Shown here: positions 1-8,053 of the stretch, piece by piece | How the letters are laid out: each line of letters begins with the position of its first letter | Position numbering within the stretch: position 1 is the first letter of the stretch | NCBI GenBank assembly: GCA_963696495.1 | Contig: CAVOKJ010000003.1 | Coordinates: forward strand, 310,001-374,000 | Direction of reading: 5' to 3' | Source of the DNA: Bog-756 sp963696495 | GTDB lineage: Bacteria; Actinomycetota; Acidimicrobiia; Acidimicrobiales; RAAP-2 | Length of the DNA: 64,000 nt | Notes under the pieces: model-generated | Told to the model about the DNA's origin: nothing | Seen by the model: the letters and a program-made list of their open reading frames with translations, nothing else | Databases searched by the model: none | Program-made: the position numbers and the translations under genes

Positions 1-144
1 GTCGAGGGCGACCCCGGCGGAGGCGATGGCATCCTTGGTCGCATCCACCAGCAGGTCGTCGGCGCCCTTGTCCCACAGCTCGCCGAACGGGGTGCAGCCC
101 ATCCCCACGATCGCCACCCTGTCGCGGATTCCGTTGCTCGCCAC
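1..144 (-). CDS. Thiolase-like protein, N-terminal fragment (runs off the window)
   Basis: Only the first 48 codons are present, starting at a GTG two bases after the stop of the upstream gene, so the two are surely co-translated. The visible residues read VASNGIRDRVAIVGMGCTPF and resemble the N-terminus of the thiolase/lipid-transfer-protein (SCP-x-like) family. Such proteins cleave or condense acyl-CoA. When they work with an OB-fold partner of the DUF35 type, as encoded just upstream, some act as retro-aldolases on side-chain CoA esters. The catalytic cysteine lies beyond the window edge, so activity cannot be judged. Confidence 0.75.
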   Translation of the reverse strand, partial: MASNGIRDRVAIVGMGCTPFGELWDKGADDLLVDATKDAIASAGVALD

Positions 145-146
145 AG

Positions 147-1664
147 CTATGCCTCCTTGCCCTGACGGGGCGTCGTCGCGCCGCCCTCACTGTCGGCCTC
201 CATTGTTGCATCGTTGGCCCCGTCACCCCCGTCCGGGGCCGTGCCGATCGGGCGGGCCTTCCAGAAGTAGTTGTGCATCCCGTCGGCCGAGTAGAGCCGG
301 CGGAAGGTCATCTGCACCCGGGTGCCGATCCTCACCGCCGCCGGGTCGCAGTCGGTCAGCTCGCACCGGAACCGGCCGCCACCGTCGAAGTCGACCACGA
401 CGCCGACGGTGGGAGGGGCGAGGCTGTAGGCCAGGTAGTCGATGGTGAACGTGGCGACCGTCCCCTCCACATCGGCCAGCCGGTCCGGCTCCATCTGGTC
501 CACCGACTTGCACCGGAGGCACACCCTGGTCGGGGGCAGGTGCCGGAAGCCGCACACCAGGCAGCGGCTGGCTTCGAAGCCGTACTTCCAGCCCTCGGTC
601 CGGAGCATGTTCGGCGCCCCCGGCCGACTGGGCTCGGGCCGGCGGGGCGGCTCCCGGTGGAGCTGGTCGCGCCACGTGAGGAAGGAGGCGTAGGAGAGGT
701 CGGAGCGGCCGGCGTCAGCCTGCTCGGCGACGGAGCCCAGGCCGGCCTGGCGCCGGGCCAGCTGGACGGCAGGCAGCGCGTCGGTGGTCCGCCACACCAG
801 GGCGTCGGCCCCGTCGGCCAGCTGCAGGGTCACCACGACCTGGCCCGGGGTGGCCCGTTCGAGCACGTCGGCGAGCGCCACGCCCAACTGCGCCGCCCCC
901 AGATTGCCGATCGACGCCGATCGGTCGGGGGCCACGGCGTCGGAGCGGACACCCAACGACGCGGTGGTGGCCCGGGTGGCCCTGGCGTGCAGGCCGGCCA
1001 CCACGAGATGGTCGACGTCGTCGACGCCGATCCCCGCAGACTTGAGGGCGTCGGCGAACGCGGCCCGGGCCAGCGGAACGTAGGCCTGCTCGCCGAAGCG
1101 CTCCTCCCACTGATGGGAGCTCGACTCCCCCGGCACCCGCCAGCGGTCGAGGAACTCGTCACTGGCCGAGGCCCGTCCGATCAGCTCGGCCACCGCTCCC
1201 TCGGCGACGCAGCCGAACGCCACCCCACCGTCGCCCGAGTCGCGCTCGTCGGCCCCGCCGGCGAGCCCGGTCCGCACCTCGGCGATGACGGCCAGGGTCG
1301 GGGCGCGGTCGGCGAGTCCCACCGCCGCGCTGAGCGCACCCGCCGCCGAGCGCACCGATCCGACCATGTCGAAGGCGGCCACCCGCTGGGGCAGGCCGAG
1401 GGCGGCGTGGATCGTGGTGGCGTTGGTCTTGTCCTGGTAGGAGGGCTCGGGCGTCGAGAAGAGGAGCAGCTCGGGCGGAGGCCCGGCGGGGAGCGCCAGC
1501 GCCCGACGACCTGCTTCCACGCCCAGGGTGGTGGTGTCCTCGTCGTAGGAGGCGACCGTTCTCGCGCCGCGCCCGGACGGGCCTCCGAGCGCGGCACCGA
1601 TCGCCTTGCGCTCGAGTCGCCAGAACGGCAGGTAGACGCCCCATGAGCCGATTCCCGATGTCAT
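147..1664 (-). CDS. HMG-CoA-synthase-like domain fused to zinc-ribbon/OB-fold (DUF35) domain
   Basis: A 505-residue two-part protein. Residues 1-310 have the thiolase/HMG-CoA-synthase fold, with a DEDTTTLGVEA segment near 41 and SIGNLGAAQLG near 251. Residues 360-470 form a rubredoxin-like zinc ribbon (Cys368, Cys371, Cys382, Cys385) followed by an OB fold, the acyl-CoA-binding partner type. In ordinary HMG-CoA synthases a catalytic cysteine sits where this protein has AAFDMVGSVRSAAG (about 96-109), which contains none. The asparagine of the GN motif is kept. The N-terminal half may therefore be a non-condensing scaffold or use another chemistry. It lies between a thioesterase and a thiolase gene on the same strand. 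Confidence 0.8.
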   Translation of the reverse strand: MTSGIGSWGVYLPFWRLERKAIGAALGGPSGRGARTVASYDEDTTTLGVEAGRRALALPAGPPPELLLFSTPEPSYQDKTNATTIHAALGLPQRVAAFDMVGSVRSAAGALSAAVGLADRAPTLAVIAEVRTGLAGGADERDSGDGGVAFGCVAEGAVAELIGRASASDEFLDRWRVPGESSSHQWEERFGEQAYVPLARAAFADALKSAGIGVDDVDHLVVAGLHARATRATTASLGVRSDAVAPDRSASIGNLGAAQLGVALADVLERATPGQVVVTLQLADGADALVWRTTDALPAVQLARRQAGLGSVAEQADAGRSDLSYASFLTWRDQLHREPPRRPEPSRPGAPNMLRTEGWKYGFEASRCLVCGFRHLPPTRVCLRCKSVDQMEPDRLADVEGTVATFTIDYLAYSLAPPTVGVVVDFDGGGRFRCELTDCDPAAVRIGTRVQMTFRRLYSADGMHNYFWKARPIGTAPDGGDGANDATMEADSEGGATTPRQGKEA

Positions 1665-1823
1665 CCGTTCACCCTTCCCGGTGCCCGCGCCGCGGGCCCC
1701 GCTGTCGTCGGCGCCGGCACGGGCTGCGCCGGCCGGTCACCGCTGTCCCCGATGGTACGGGCGGCGACCTCCGGGCCGCCGGTCCGTCGCCTACGGGATT
1801 GCGCCCGGAGACCGCCGCATCCC

Positions 1824-2681
1824 TCAGAAATTGGACCGTCCGCCAGTCGAGGGTCGCTGGGCATCGGAGAACGCCCGGACCATGTTGTCCTGGACGAAGG
1901 ATCCGACGAGGCGCCCGTCCACGGTGAAGATGTTCGCCCGACCGTAGGTGCGACCGCGGCCGGCGTAGGGACTCTCGTGGGCCAGGAGGTGCCACTCGCC
2001 CGCGTCGACGGGCTCATGGAACGTGAGGGTGTGGCTGAGGACGCTGGTCGAGATGGAGACATGGGCCATCGACTGCCCGATCCCGGCATGGGGGCGCATG
2101 GCCGTCCCGATGAGGAAGCCGTCGGTGGCGTAGGCCAGCAGGGCCTGTCCGGTCACACCCCGGGCCTCGGCCCCCGGGAACCGCACCCATGCGCCGAGCT
2201 CCGCCGGGCCGACCTCGTCGGGGTCCGAGAGATCGATGCCCCCCACCACGCGGATCTCCCAGAAGGCGCCCTCCCCGCCGATCGGTGCCGCATCCGCGGG
2301 CGTTCCGACGTCGGGCGCCGGTGTTCCGTGTCGGATCAGGTCGGGCTCGACCGCGCTCAACAGCACCAACGACCGGGTGCACAGGCGCTCACCCTGCCGG
2401 ACCGTCACCGTGGCGCTGGCCAATGCCCGACCGACGTGCATGGCATCCACCTCGATGTCCAGCGGCTGGTCGAGTGCTCCACCCCGGGCGAAGACGGTGT
2501 GGATGGACTTGACCTCCTTCGTCGGATCCACGCTCGATGCGGCCACGATCGACTGGGCCAGCAGCTGTCCTCCGAAGACGACGCCACCGCCCTGGCCGGT
2601 GACGAAGTTCTCGCCACGGAAATGCCCCTCGCCCGTCGGTTCGAGATCGAGCACCTTCACCAGGCCGGCCAGATCAGTCAT
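1824..2681 (-). CDS. Acyl-CoA thioesterase, TesB/type II double hot-dog family
   Basis: The predicted protein has 285 residues, the usual length for TesB-type enzymes that hydrolyse acyl-CoA to free acid and CoA. The ATG at 2681 was chosen over an upstream in-frame start because a GGAGGG Shine-Dalgarno sequence precedes it and the reading begins MTDLAGLVKVLDLE, as in the family. The C-terminal hot dog keeps the expected catalytic residues: Asp in LLAYATDGFL, a Ser/Thr in the following strand and Gln in SFVQDNMVR. It sits 108 bases downstream of the DUF2889 gene and 159 bases before the HMG-CoA-synthase-like gene, probably one transcript. A paralogue at 51142-52014 has lost the Asp. Confidence 0.85.
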   Translation of the reverse strand: MTDLAGLVKVLDLEPTGEGHFRGENFVTGQGGGVVFGGQLLAQSIVAASSVDPTKEVKSIHTVFARGGALDQPLDIEVDAMHVGRALASATVTVRQGERLCTRSLVLLSAVEPDLIRHGTPAPDVGTPADAAPIGGEGAFWEIRVVGGIDLSDPDEVGPAELGAWVRFPGAEARGVTGQALLAYATDGFLIGTAMRPHAGIGQSMAHVSISTSVLSHTLTFHEPVDAGEWHLLAHESPYAGRGRTYGRANIFTVDGRLVGSFVQDNMVRAFSDAQRPSTGGRSNF

Positions 2682-2789
2682 CGTGCGGGTACTCCCTCCG
2701 GGGGTGCAGTGGCCGTGCAGGTCGGCCGGTCGGTCGGTCGCAGCGGGGATCTTGTCACACGCCGGTACGTCCGGGTCGAGCACGACCGG

Positions 2790-3896
2790 TCAGCCACGGC
2801 GGGATCGGGCCCGTCCCGGGGGTGTCGGGCCGGCGCCGTCCAGCGCCGCCGACAGGGCGGGCACGTCCCCGAGTGACCGGAGCATGTCGTTCAGGTGCGT
2901 GCACGACGACGACCCGGTCAGCTCGCGCCGGACCCGTGGGCGCAGCTCGGCCAGCGGCATGCCGGCCAGCCGGCCGGCGCTGGCCAGGGCGCCGGGGCAC
3001 TCCATCCACGGGAGCACGTTGGCCCGGGCCGACAGCTCCACCACCCGTCCCTCGGCGGCGTCGATGGAGCCGACCAGCGAGTACTCGTGCACGACGGTCT
3101 CGAGGCCCGAAGGGTCCCTGTGGCTGTCGCGGAAGTGGGCGTCGACGCGCTGGTTCGCAGGGTTCCCCTCGGCGGCGAAGAGGTCGAGCCGGCGCCGCCG
3201 GCGCATGGCGTGGGGCCCCAACGGGTCCATGGCGTGCCAGCCCGACGGGTCGTCCTCCGACTCGAGCAGCGGAGCCGGGGGGCCCATCGGGGTCGGGACC
3301 TCTCCCTTGGCCCGGATCGTCACCATCATGATGGCGTCGTGCGCCCACCCGGCACAGAGGTCCTCGGAGGGCAGCTGGGCCTTGGTCAACCGGATGGGCC
3401 GGTCGTCCCCACCGGCGCCGGTCGTCGAGTGCTCCGCGCCATCGGTGACCAGTGGCCCGTCGAGGAGGCCGGCCCGTTGCATGGCGTAGCCGGAGACCAG
3501 GGCGGCGCCCGGTAGGTCGTCGAGGAGGAGGAAGAGCAGCGACCCGCTCGCCTGCTCCCCCGGCAGGGCGTCGTTGAGCCGGGCCCGGAACCCCGGGCCG
3601 ACCGACGCGCCCACCAGTGATTCCAGGCCCTCGAGTCTCGGCGTGCTCACGACCGAGCGGATCTGGCGGCTGGCTCCGTCGAGGCGAAGCCGCAGCTCGG
3701 CCTCCCCCACCACCCTCGGCGTCGCCGCGGCGTCGGTGAGGAGGTCCCTGGCCCGGGCGACCATCACCAGGTCGCCGCGGATCCCGTCGGGACGGGACGT
3801 GTCGATGCTCGCCGTCCGGCGAACGGAGCCGGCCGACCGGGCGGGGGTGACGCGCACCGGGTCATGAGGTCCGGCAGCCTCGGGGAGCAGCAGCAT
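2790..3896 (-). CDS. DUF2889 domain protein
   Basis: A 368-residue protein whose start codon overlaps the stop of the upstream acyl-CoA dehydrogenase gene (TGATG), so the two are translationally coupled. I prefer this start (MLLLPEAAGPHD) to longer upstream readings, which are low-complexity. The C-terminal segment SSCTHLNDMLRSL is the hallmark I associate with DUF2889, a family without an assigned reaction. No membrane segment or signal peptide is visible. Tight coupling to an ACAD10/11-type dehydrogenase suggests a role in the same CoA-ester pathway, but this is inference from context only. Confidence 0.75.
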   Translation of the reverse strand: MLLLPEAAGPHDPVRVTPARSAGSVRRTASIDTSRPDGIRGDLVMVARARDLLTDAAATPRVVGEAELRLRLDGASRQIRSVVSTPRLEGLESLVGASVGPGFRARLNDALPGEQASGSLLFLLLDDLPGAALVSGYAMQRAGLLDGPLVTDGAEHSTTGAGGDDRPIRLTKAQLPSEDLCAGWAHDAIMMVTIRAKGEVPTPMGPPAPLLESEDDPSGWHAMDPLGPHAMRRRRRLDLFAAEGNPANQRVDAHFRDSHRDPSGLETVVHEYSLVGSIDAAEGRVVELSARANVLPWMECPGALASAGRLAGMPLAELRPRVRRELTGSSSCTHLNDMLRSLGDVPALSAALDGAGPTPPGRARSRRG

Positions 3897-5197
3897 CACT
3901 CGTTGCCGACGACGTGCTCGACATAGGAGGCCAGCTTCTGGCGAGCCGCCTCCCGTTGCGCCGGGAGGTGGGCCGTCGGCCACAGGCCGGGCGCCGGCTC
4001 GTAGTCCTTCAGTACCTCCCTCGCCACGGTGACCTTGTGGACCTCGGTGGGCCCGTCGACGACGCTCATGATGGGGGCCATCATCCACATGCCGCCGAAG
4101 GGCATCTCGTTCGAGACTCCGAGCGCACCGTGTGCGTGCATCGAACGCCACACCGCGTCGTGCATCACCTTCGGCGTCAGGGCCTTGATGGCGGCGATGT
4201 TCTTGCGGGTCCGCCGGTAGTCCTTGACCTGGTCGATCTCCCAGGCGGTGTACAGCACGAGGAGCCGGAACTGCTGGAGCTCGGCGTAGGAGTCGGCGAT
4301 ATCCCCCTGGATGAACTCCTTGCGGGCCAGGAGGCTCCCCTGGGTCTCACGGCTGAGCACCCGCTCGCACAGGAGGTCGAGGGCGCGCTGGCAGGTGGCG
4401 ACCGTGCGCATGGCGTGGTGGACCCTCCCCCCACCCAGGCGCGTCTGCGCGATGGCGAAGGCCTGCCCCTCGCCGCCGAGGAGGTTCTCGGCCGGGACCC
4501 GCACGTCCTCGTAGTGGATGAGCGCGTGCATCCCCTCGTCCTCCGACTCGCCGGCCAGCCCCACGTGGCGGACCATGTCCACACCGGGAGTGTCGGTGGG
4601 CACCAGGAACATCGATGCGCCCTGGTAGATGCTCACGTCGGGATCGGTGACCGCCATCACGATGAGGAACGCCGCGGTCCGGGCGTTGGAGGAGAAGTAC
4701 TTCCAGCCGTTGATCACCCATTCGTCGCCGTCTCTGACCGCCTGGGTGGTGAACTGTTGGGGATCCGAACCGGCCTGGGGCTCGGTCATCGAATAGCAGG
4801 AGAACACCTCGCCGTCGAGCAGCGGCTGCAGGTACTTGGCCTTCTGCCCCTCGGTCCCGTAGTGGGCGATGATCTCCGCATTGCCGGTGTCTGGCGCCTG
4901 GGTGCCGAACACGATGGGAGCCCAGCTCGACACGCCCAGGATCTCGTTGAGCAGAGCCAACTTCACCTGGCCGTAGCCCTTCCCACCCAGCTCGGGCCCG
5001 AGGTGGGCGGCCCACAGGTCCTGGTCGCGCACGGCCTGTTTCATCGGATCCACGATCGGCCGCAGCTCGTCGTCGAGCGGATGGAACTGCCGGTGCGGGT
5101 AGAGGAGGTCGAGGGGCTCGACGCAGTCGGTCACGAACTGGCGAGCCCAGTCCAACTTCGCTTGAAATTCCGGTTCGGTCGAGAAATCCCAGGCCAT
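3896..5197 (-). CDS. Acyl-CoA dehydrogenase, ACAD10/ACAD11-like
   Basis: The 433-residue flavoprotein is of ordinary acyl-CoA dehydrogenase length. It carries the central signature SMTEPQAGSDPQQF and a C-terminal VVDGPTEVHK block with Asp381 at the position of the usual catalytic glutamate. The DGP(T/D)EVH form is typical of the ACAD10/ACAD11 branch. In mammals that domain is fused to an aminoglycoside-phosphotransferase-like kinase and converts 4-hydroxyacyl-CoA through a 4-phospho intermediate. Here a separate kinase of that type lies divergently at 6969-8045. The ATG at 5197 (MAWDFSTEPEF) follows AAAGGA; the upstream in-frame extension is not family-like. Its stop overlaps the DUF2889 start. 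Confidence 0.88.
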   Translation of the reverse strand: MAWDFSTEPEFQAKLDWARQFVTDCVEPLDLLYPHRQFHPLDDELRPIVDPMKQAVRDQDLWAAHLGPELGGKGYGQVKLALLNEILGVSSWAPIVFGTQAPDTGNAEIIAHYGTEGQKAKYLQPLLDGEVFSCYSMTEPQAGSDPQQFTTQAVRDGDEWVINGWKYFSSNARTAAFLIVMAVTDPDVSIYQGASMFLVPTDTPGVDMVRHVGLAGESEDEGMHALIHYEDVRVPAENLLGGEGQAFAIAQTRLGGGRVHHAMRTVATCQRALDLLCERVLSRETQGSLLARKEFIQGDIADSYAELQQFRLLVLYTAWEIDQVKDYRRTRKNIAAIKALTPKVMHDAVWRSMHAHGALGVSNEMPFGGMWMMAPIMSVVDGPTEVHKVTVAREVLKDYEPAPGLWPTAHLPAQREAARQKLASYVEHVVGNE

Positions 5198-5217
5198 CAG
5201 GGTCCTTTCGTGCTTCC

Positions 5218-5236
5218 ACTCATTCGTTCGGTCAGT
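5218..5236. promoter_or_regulatory. Candidate TetR operator before the acyl-CoA dehydrogenase
   Basis: The 19-base stretch ACTCATTCGTTCGGTCAGT is an imperfect inverted repeat (arms ACTCA and TCAGT) in the 58-base gap between the tetR stop and the dehydrogenase start. It resembles ACTNACCGANCG-type TetR operators seen in other actinobacteria. A private promoter with autoregulation by the neighbouring TetR is plausible but unproven. Confidence 0.35.
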
Positions 5237-5255
5237 GCCTGCGACAGTCGTCCGG

Positions 5256-5939
5256 TCACCCGTCCACGCCCCCGGCCGGGTCGACGCCGAGCCCCGAGAG
5301 CAGCCGGCCGTAGCACTCACCGATCTCCCGGCGGGCCGCGGCCGGGTCCTCGGCCTGGGCCACGTACATCGTGGCGCCCACCCCGAGGGCCGACAGCAGA
5401 TGGGCCAGCGGCTCGACCGGCTGGGGCTCCAGGGCGCCCTGGGCCACCGCGTCCCTCAGATACTCGACGATCTTGTCCGTCGGACCGTCCCCGCGGTCCG
5501 AGGACGCGCCCCAACCGAGGACGGCCGGCCCGTCGATGAGGACGATCTGCCGATAGGCCTCGTTGGTCGAGGCCGCGTCCAGATAGACCTCGCTGTTGGC
5601 CCGGAACAGCGACCAGGCGTCGTCGTGCCGGTCCCCCGAACGGCGCCACAGCGACTGGTCGACTTCACCCGCCACCTCGGCGAGCACGGCGCGGAAGAGG
5701 TCCTCCTTGTCGCGGAAGTGGTGGTAGAGCGCTCCCCGGGTCAGCCCGGCGCGCTGGACGATCTCCTCGGTCCTCGTGGCCTGGAACCCGTTGCGGGTGA
5801 ACAGTTCGCGGGCGGTCGCCATGAGCGCCTCTCGGGTGTCGCGCACATGGGCGGCGCGGAGACCCTCCCGCCGGACGGCGGGTTCGACGTCGCTCAGCCC
5901 GACGCCGGACTCCTCGTCCACCGTGGCCTCCCGTCTCAT
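5256..5939 (-). CDS. TetR/AcrR-family transcriptional regulator
   Basis: The predicted regulator has about 227 residues. An N-terminal helix-turn-helix contains FTRNGFQATRTEEIVQRAGL followed by the recognition-helix motif TRGALYHHFRDKEDLF, diagnostic of TetR. The C-terminal helical domain is ligand-binding and variable. It lies between a leftward catabolic operon and a rightward SDR-kinase-LLM operon, so it most likely controls both, responding to an acyl-CoA or related ligand. The start at 5939 (MRREATVDEE) is preferred, but an in-frame GTG at 5969 remains possible because neither has an ideal ribosome-binding site. Confidence 0.88.
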   Translation of the reverse strand: MRREATVDEESGVGLSDVEPAVRREGLRAAHVRDTREALMATARELFTRNGFQATRTEEIVQRAGLTRGALYHHFRDKEDLFRAVLAEVAGEVDQSLWRRSGDRHDDAWSLFRANSEVYLDAASTNEAYRQIVLIDGPAVLGWGASSDRGDGPTDKIVEYLRDAVAQGALEPQPVEPLAHLLSALGVGATMYVAQAEDPAAARREIGECYGRLLSGLGVDPAGGVDG

Positions 5940-6013
5940 CCTCTGTGGCGTCCAGCCACCGGCAGGCACGCCGGAGGCGACGGCCGCGGGTTCGCTTGAT
6001 TCATCACGTATCT

Positions 6014-6028
6014 AACATACATACTGTT
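6014..6028. promoter_or_regulatory. Candidate operator in the tetR/SDR divergent spacer
   Basis: An AT-rich 15-mer, AACATACATACTGTT, has complementary AACA/TGTT ends. It lies in the spacer between the divergent tetR and SDR genes, in an otherwise GC-rich setting. This is where a TetR autoregulatory operator or the -10 region of either promoter would be expected. The inner bases are not symmetrical, so the assignment is tentative. Confidence 0.4.
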
Positions 6029-6097
6029 TGCTCCGGCGTCACCTGCGCCGGAGAGCCGCAGCGGACGAGCCGCCGCGGGGAGCGTGGGAGGCAGGCC

Positions 6098-6964
6098 ATG
6101 GACGATCTCCACGGGAAGGTGGCCCTGGTGACCGGGGCCAGTCGGGGGGTCGGCGCGGCGACCGCCGTCGCCCTGGCCGAAGCCGGCTGCGACGTGGCCT
6201 GTGCCGCCCGGGCCACCCGCGCCAATCCCCAGCGGACCGTGGGCACCATCGACGAGACGGTGGCGAGGGTCGAGCAGACCGGACGTCGGGGGCTCGCCGT
6301 CCCCACCAACCTGGCCGTCGACGAAGAGGTCGAAGCCATGGTGGCGACCACCGTCGAGCACTTCGGACGCCTCGACATCCTGATCAACAACGCGGCGATC
6401 ACCTTCGTCGGCGACCTCGACATCCCGCTCCACCGCTACGACCTGATCATGCAGGTGAACCTGCGCGCGCCACTGATCGCCATCCGTGAAGCCGTGCCGG
6501 CCATGCGCGCCGTCGGCGGAGGGGTCGTGATCAACGTGTCGTCAGTGGCGGCCCTGTTCCCCCACTCCTCCCTGCTGGCCTACGGCATCTCGAAGATCGG
6601 CCTCGAGCGCCTGACAGTGGACGCGGCGGCGCAGCTGGCGGCGGACAACATCGCCGTCAACTGCTTCCGGATCGACGTCGCCGTGGCCTCGGAGGGGTTC
6701 GTGGCCAACACCCCGGGGATCGACCACTCGACGTGGGAGCCGTCCGAGGTGGCGGCGGAGGGCATCGTCTGGATGGTTCGCCAGCCCCCCGGGTACTCGG
6801 GCCGGCGCGAGAGCATGTACGCGCTGCGCAAGCGGGAGGGGATCATGGCCACCCGCAGCACCGCACCCGCGTCCGAGCCCCCGCCCGTAGACCTGCTCAA
6901 CGGACTGGTGCACGTGCCGGTGGCCGGATTCGAAGAGCCCTATCCCGACGACGAAGGAGGCTGA
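6098..6964 (+). CDS. Short-chain dehydrogenase/reductase (SDR)
   Basis: A 288-residue SDR. The NAD(P)-binding TGASRGVG motif is near residue 14, NNAA near 93, and the catalytic Ser and YGISK (YxxxK) in the order expected for classical SDRs. The ATG at 6098 follows GGGAGGCAGGCC; the longer in-frame reading crosses the promoter region. After the Rossmann domain there is a Pro- and acid-rich tail of about 60 residues ending EEPYPDDEGG, longer than usual. It starts the operon with the kinase (4-base gap) and the LLM oxidoreductase. In a 4-hydroxyacyl pathway it could interconvert 4-oxo- and 4-hydroxyacyl-CoA, by analogy only. Confidence 0.87.
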   Translation: MDDLHGKVALVTGASRGVGAATAVALAEAGCDVACAARATRANPQRTVGTIDETVARVEQTGRRGLAVPTNLAVDEEVEAMVATTVEHFGRLDILINNAAITFVGDLDIPLHRYDLIMQVNLRAPLIAIREAVPAMRAVGGGVVINVSSVAALFPHSSLLAYGISKIGLERLTVDAAAQLAADNIAVNCFRIDVAVASEGFVANTPGIDHSTWEPSEVAAEGIVWMVRQPPGYSGRRESMYALRKREGIMATRSTAPASEPPPVDLLNGLVHVPVAGFEEPYPDDEGG

Positions 6965-6968
6965 CCCG

Positions 6969-8045
6969 GTGGTCAAGCAGACAAAGGAAGAGCTGGCGGC
7001 GGCCGAGGCGCGGACGGAGGGGCTGGTGGACGTGGCCCGGCTGGGTGCGTGGATGGACGCAGAGGGCCTTCCCGCCCAGGGCGAGGCGGTCACGTCCCGC
7101 TTCATCAGCGGTGGCGCCTCGAACGAGATCTTCGAGATCACCAGGGGTGACTTCAACGCGGTGCTCCGCCGGCCTCCCCGCGTCGTGCCGCGAGGCCGGA
7201 ACGAGACGATGCTGCGCGAGTTCCGGGTCCTCGAGGCGCTGAACGGCACCGATGTGCCCCACCCCGAGGCCTACGCCGCCTGCGACGACCCCGACGTGAT
7301 CGGGGCCTCCTTCTACCTGATGAGCCTGGTCGACGGCTGGTCCCCCATGAACATGGACGGGTGGCCGGCCCCGTTCGACACCGATCTCGAGGCCCGGTAC
7401 GGGCTCGGGATCCAACTGGTGGACGGCATCGCCCGCCTGTCCCGGATCGACTGGCGTTCCCGGGGGCTCGAGGGATTCGGGAAGCCCGACGGGTTCCACG
7501 ACCGACAGGTGGACCGGTGGCTGGCCCACCTCGGGGCGATCCAATTCCGCGAGATTCCCGGGCTGGACGTGACGGCGGACTGGTTGCGCGCCCACAAGCC
7601 GAGCCACTGGGAGCCGGGCATCATCCACGGCGACTACCAGTTCGCCAATGTGATGTTCTCGCATGGGGCACCGGCCCGGCTGGCGGCGATGGTGGACTGG
7701 GAGATGTCGACCGTCGGAGACCCGTTGCTCGACCTCGGCTGGGTGATGATGGGATGGTCCGACCCCGGCGAGGACCGGACCAAGGGGTACGTGGACGCCA
7801 CCGGGCTACCCAGCCGGTCCGAGGTCCTCGACCACTACGCCACCGTCAGCGGACGCAGTGTCGACGAGATCGACTACTACGTGATCCTGGCCCGGTTCAA
7901 ACTGGCCATCGTCCTGGAGGCCGGCTACGCCAGGGTGGTGGCCGGCGAGGCGGACAATCCGAGCATGGCGGCCTACGAGTATGTCGTACTGGACACCATG
8001 CGAGCCGCGGCCGAATTGGCGTCGACCACGCCACTCGGGCGGTAG
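6969..8045 (+). CDS. APH-family phosphotransferase (acyl-CoA-linked small-molecule kinase)
   Basis: The 358-residue kinase has the aminoglycoside-phosphotransferase fold: a nucleotide loop region around FISGGASNEIFEI (45-57), the catalytic HGDYQFAN motif (His220, Asp222) and the metal-binding MVDWEMSTVGDP (Asp243). These features are shared with the kinase half of ACAD10/ACAD11 and with stand-alone kinases that phosphorylate 4-hydroxyacyl-CoA, rather than with true antibiotic kinases. The divergent ACAD10/11-type dehydrogenase supports that role. The GTG start lies 4 bases after the SDR stop. Confidence 0.85.
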   Translation: MVKQTKEELAAAEARTEGLVDVARLGAWMDAEGLPAQGEAVTSRFISGGASNEIFEITRGDFNAVLRRPPRVVPRGRNETMLREFRVLEALNGTDVPHPEAYAACDDPDVIGASFYLMSLVDGWSPMNMDGWPAPFDTDLEARYGLGIQLVDGIARLSRIDWRSRGLEGFGKPDGFHDRQVDRWLAHLGAIQFREIPGLDVTADWLRAHKPSHWEPGIIHGDYQFANVMFSHGAPARLAAMVDWEMSTVGDPLLDLGWVMMGWSDPGEDRTKGYVDATGLPSRSEVLDHYATVSGRSVDEIDYYVILARFKLAIVLEAGYARVVAGEADNPSMAAYEYVVLDTMRAAAELASTTPLGR

Positions 8046-8053
8046 GAGGCGTC

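Noticed and set aside
273..1646. A 457-codon plus-strand frame
   Set aside because: Antisense to the HMG-CoA-synthase-like gene, whose zinc-ribbon and OB-fold motifs identify the true strand.
6969..8045. Aminoglycoside resistance kinase
   Set aside because: The fold is shared, but HGDYQFAN and the neighbourhood match the acyl-CoA-linked kinase branch; nothing suggests antibiotic resistance.
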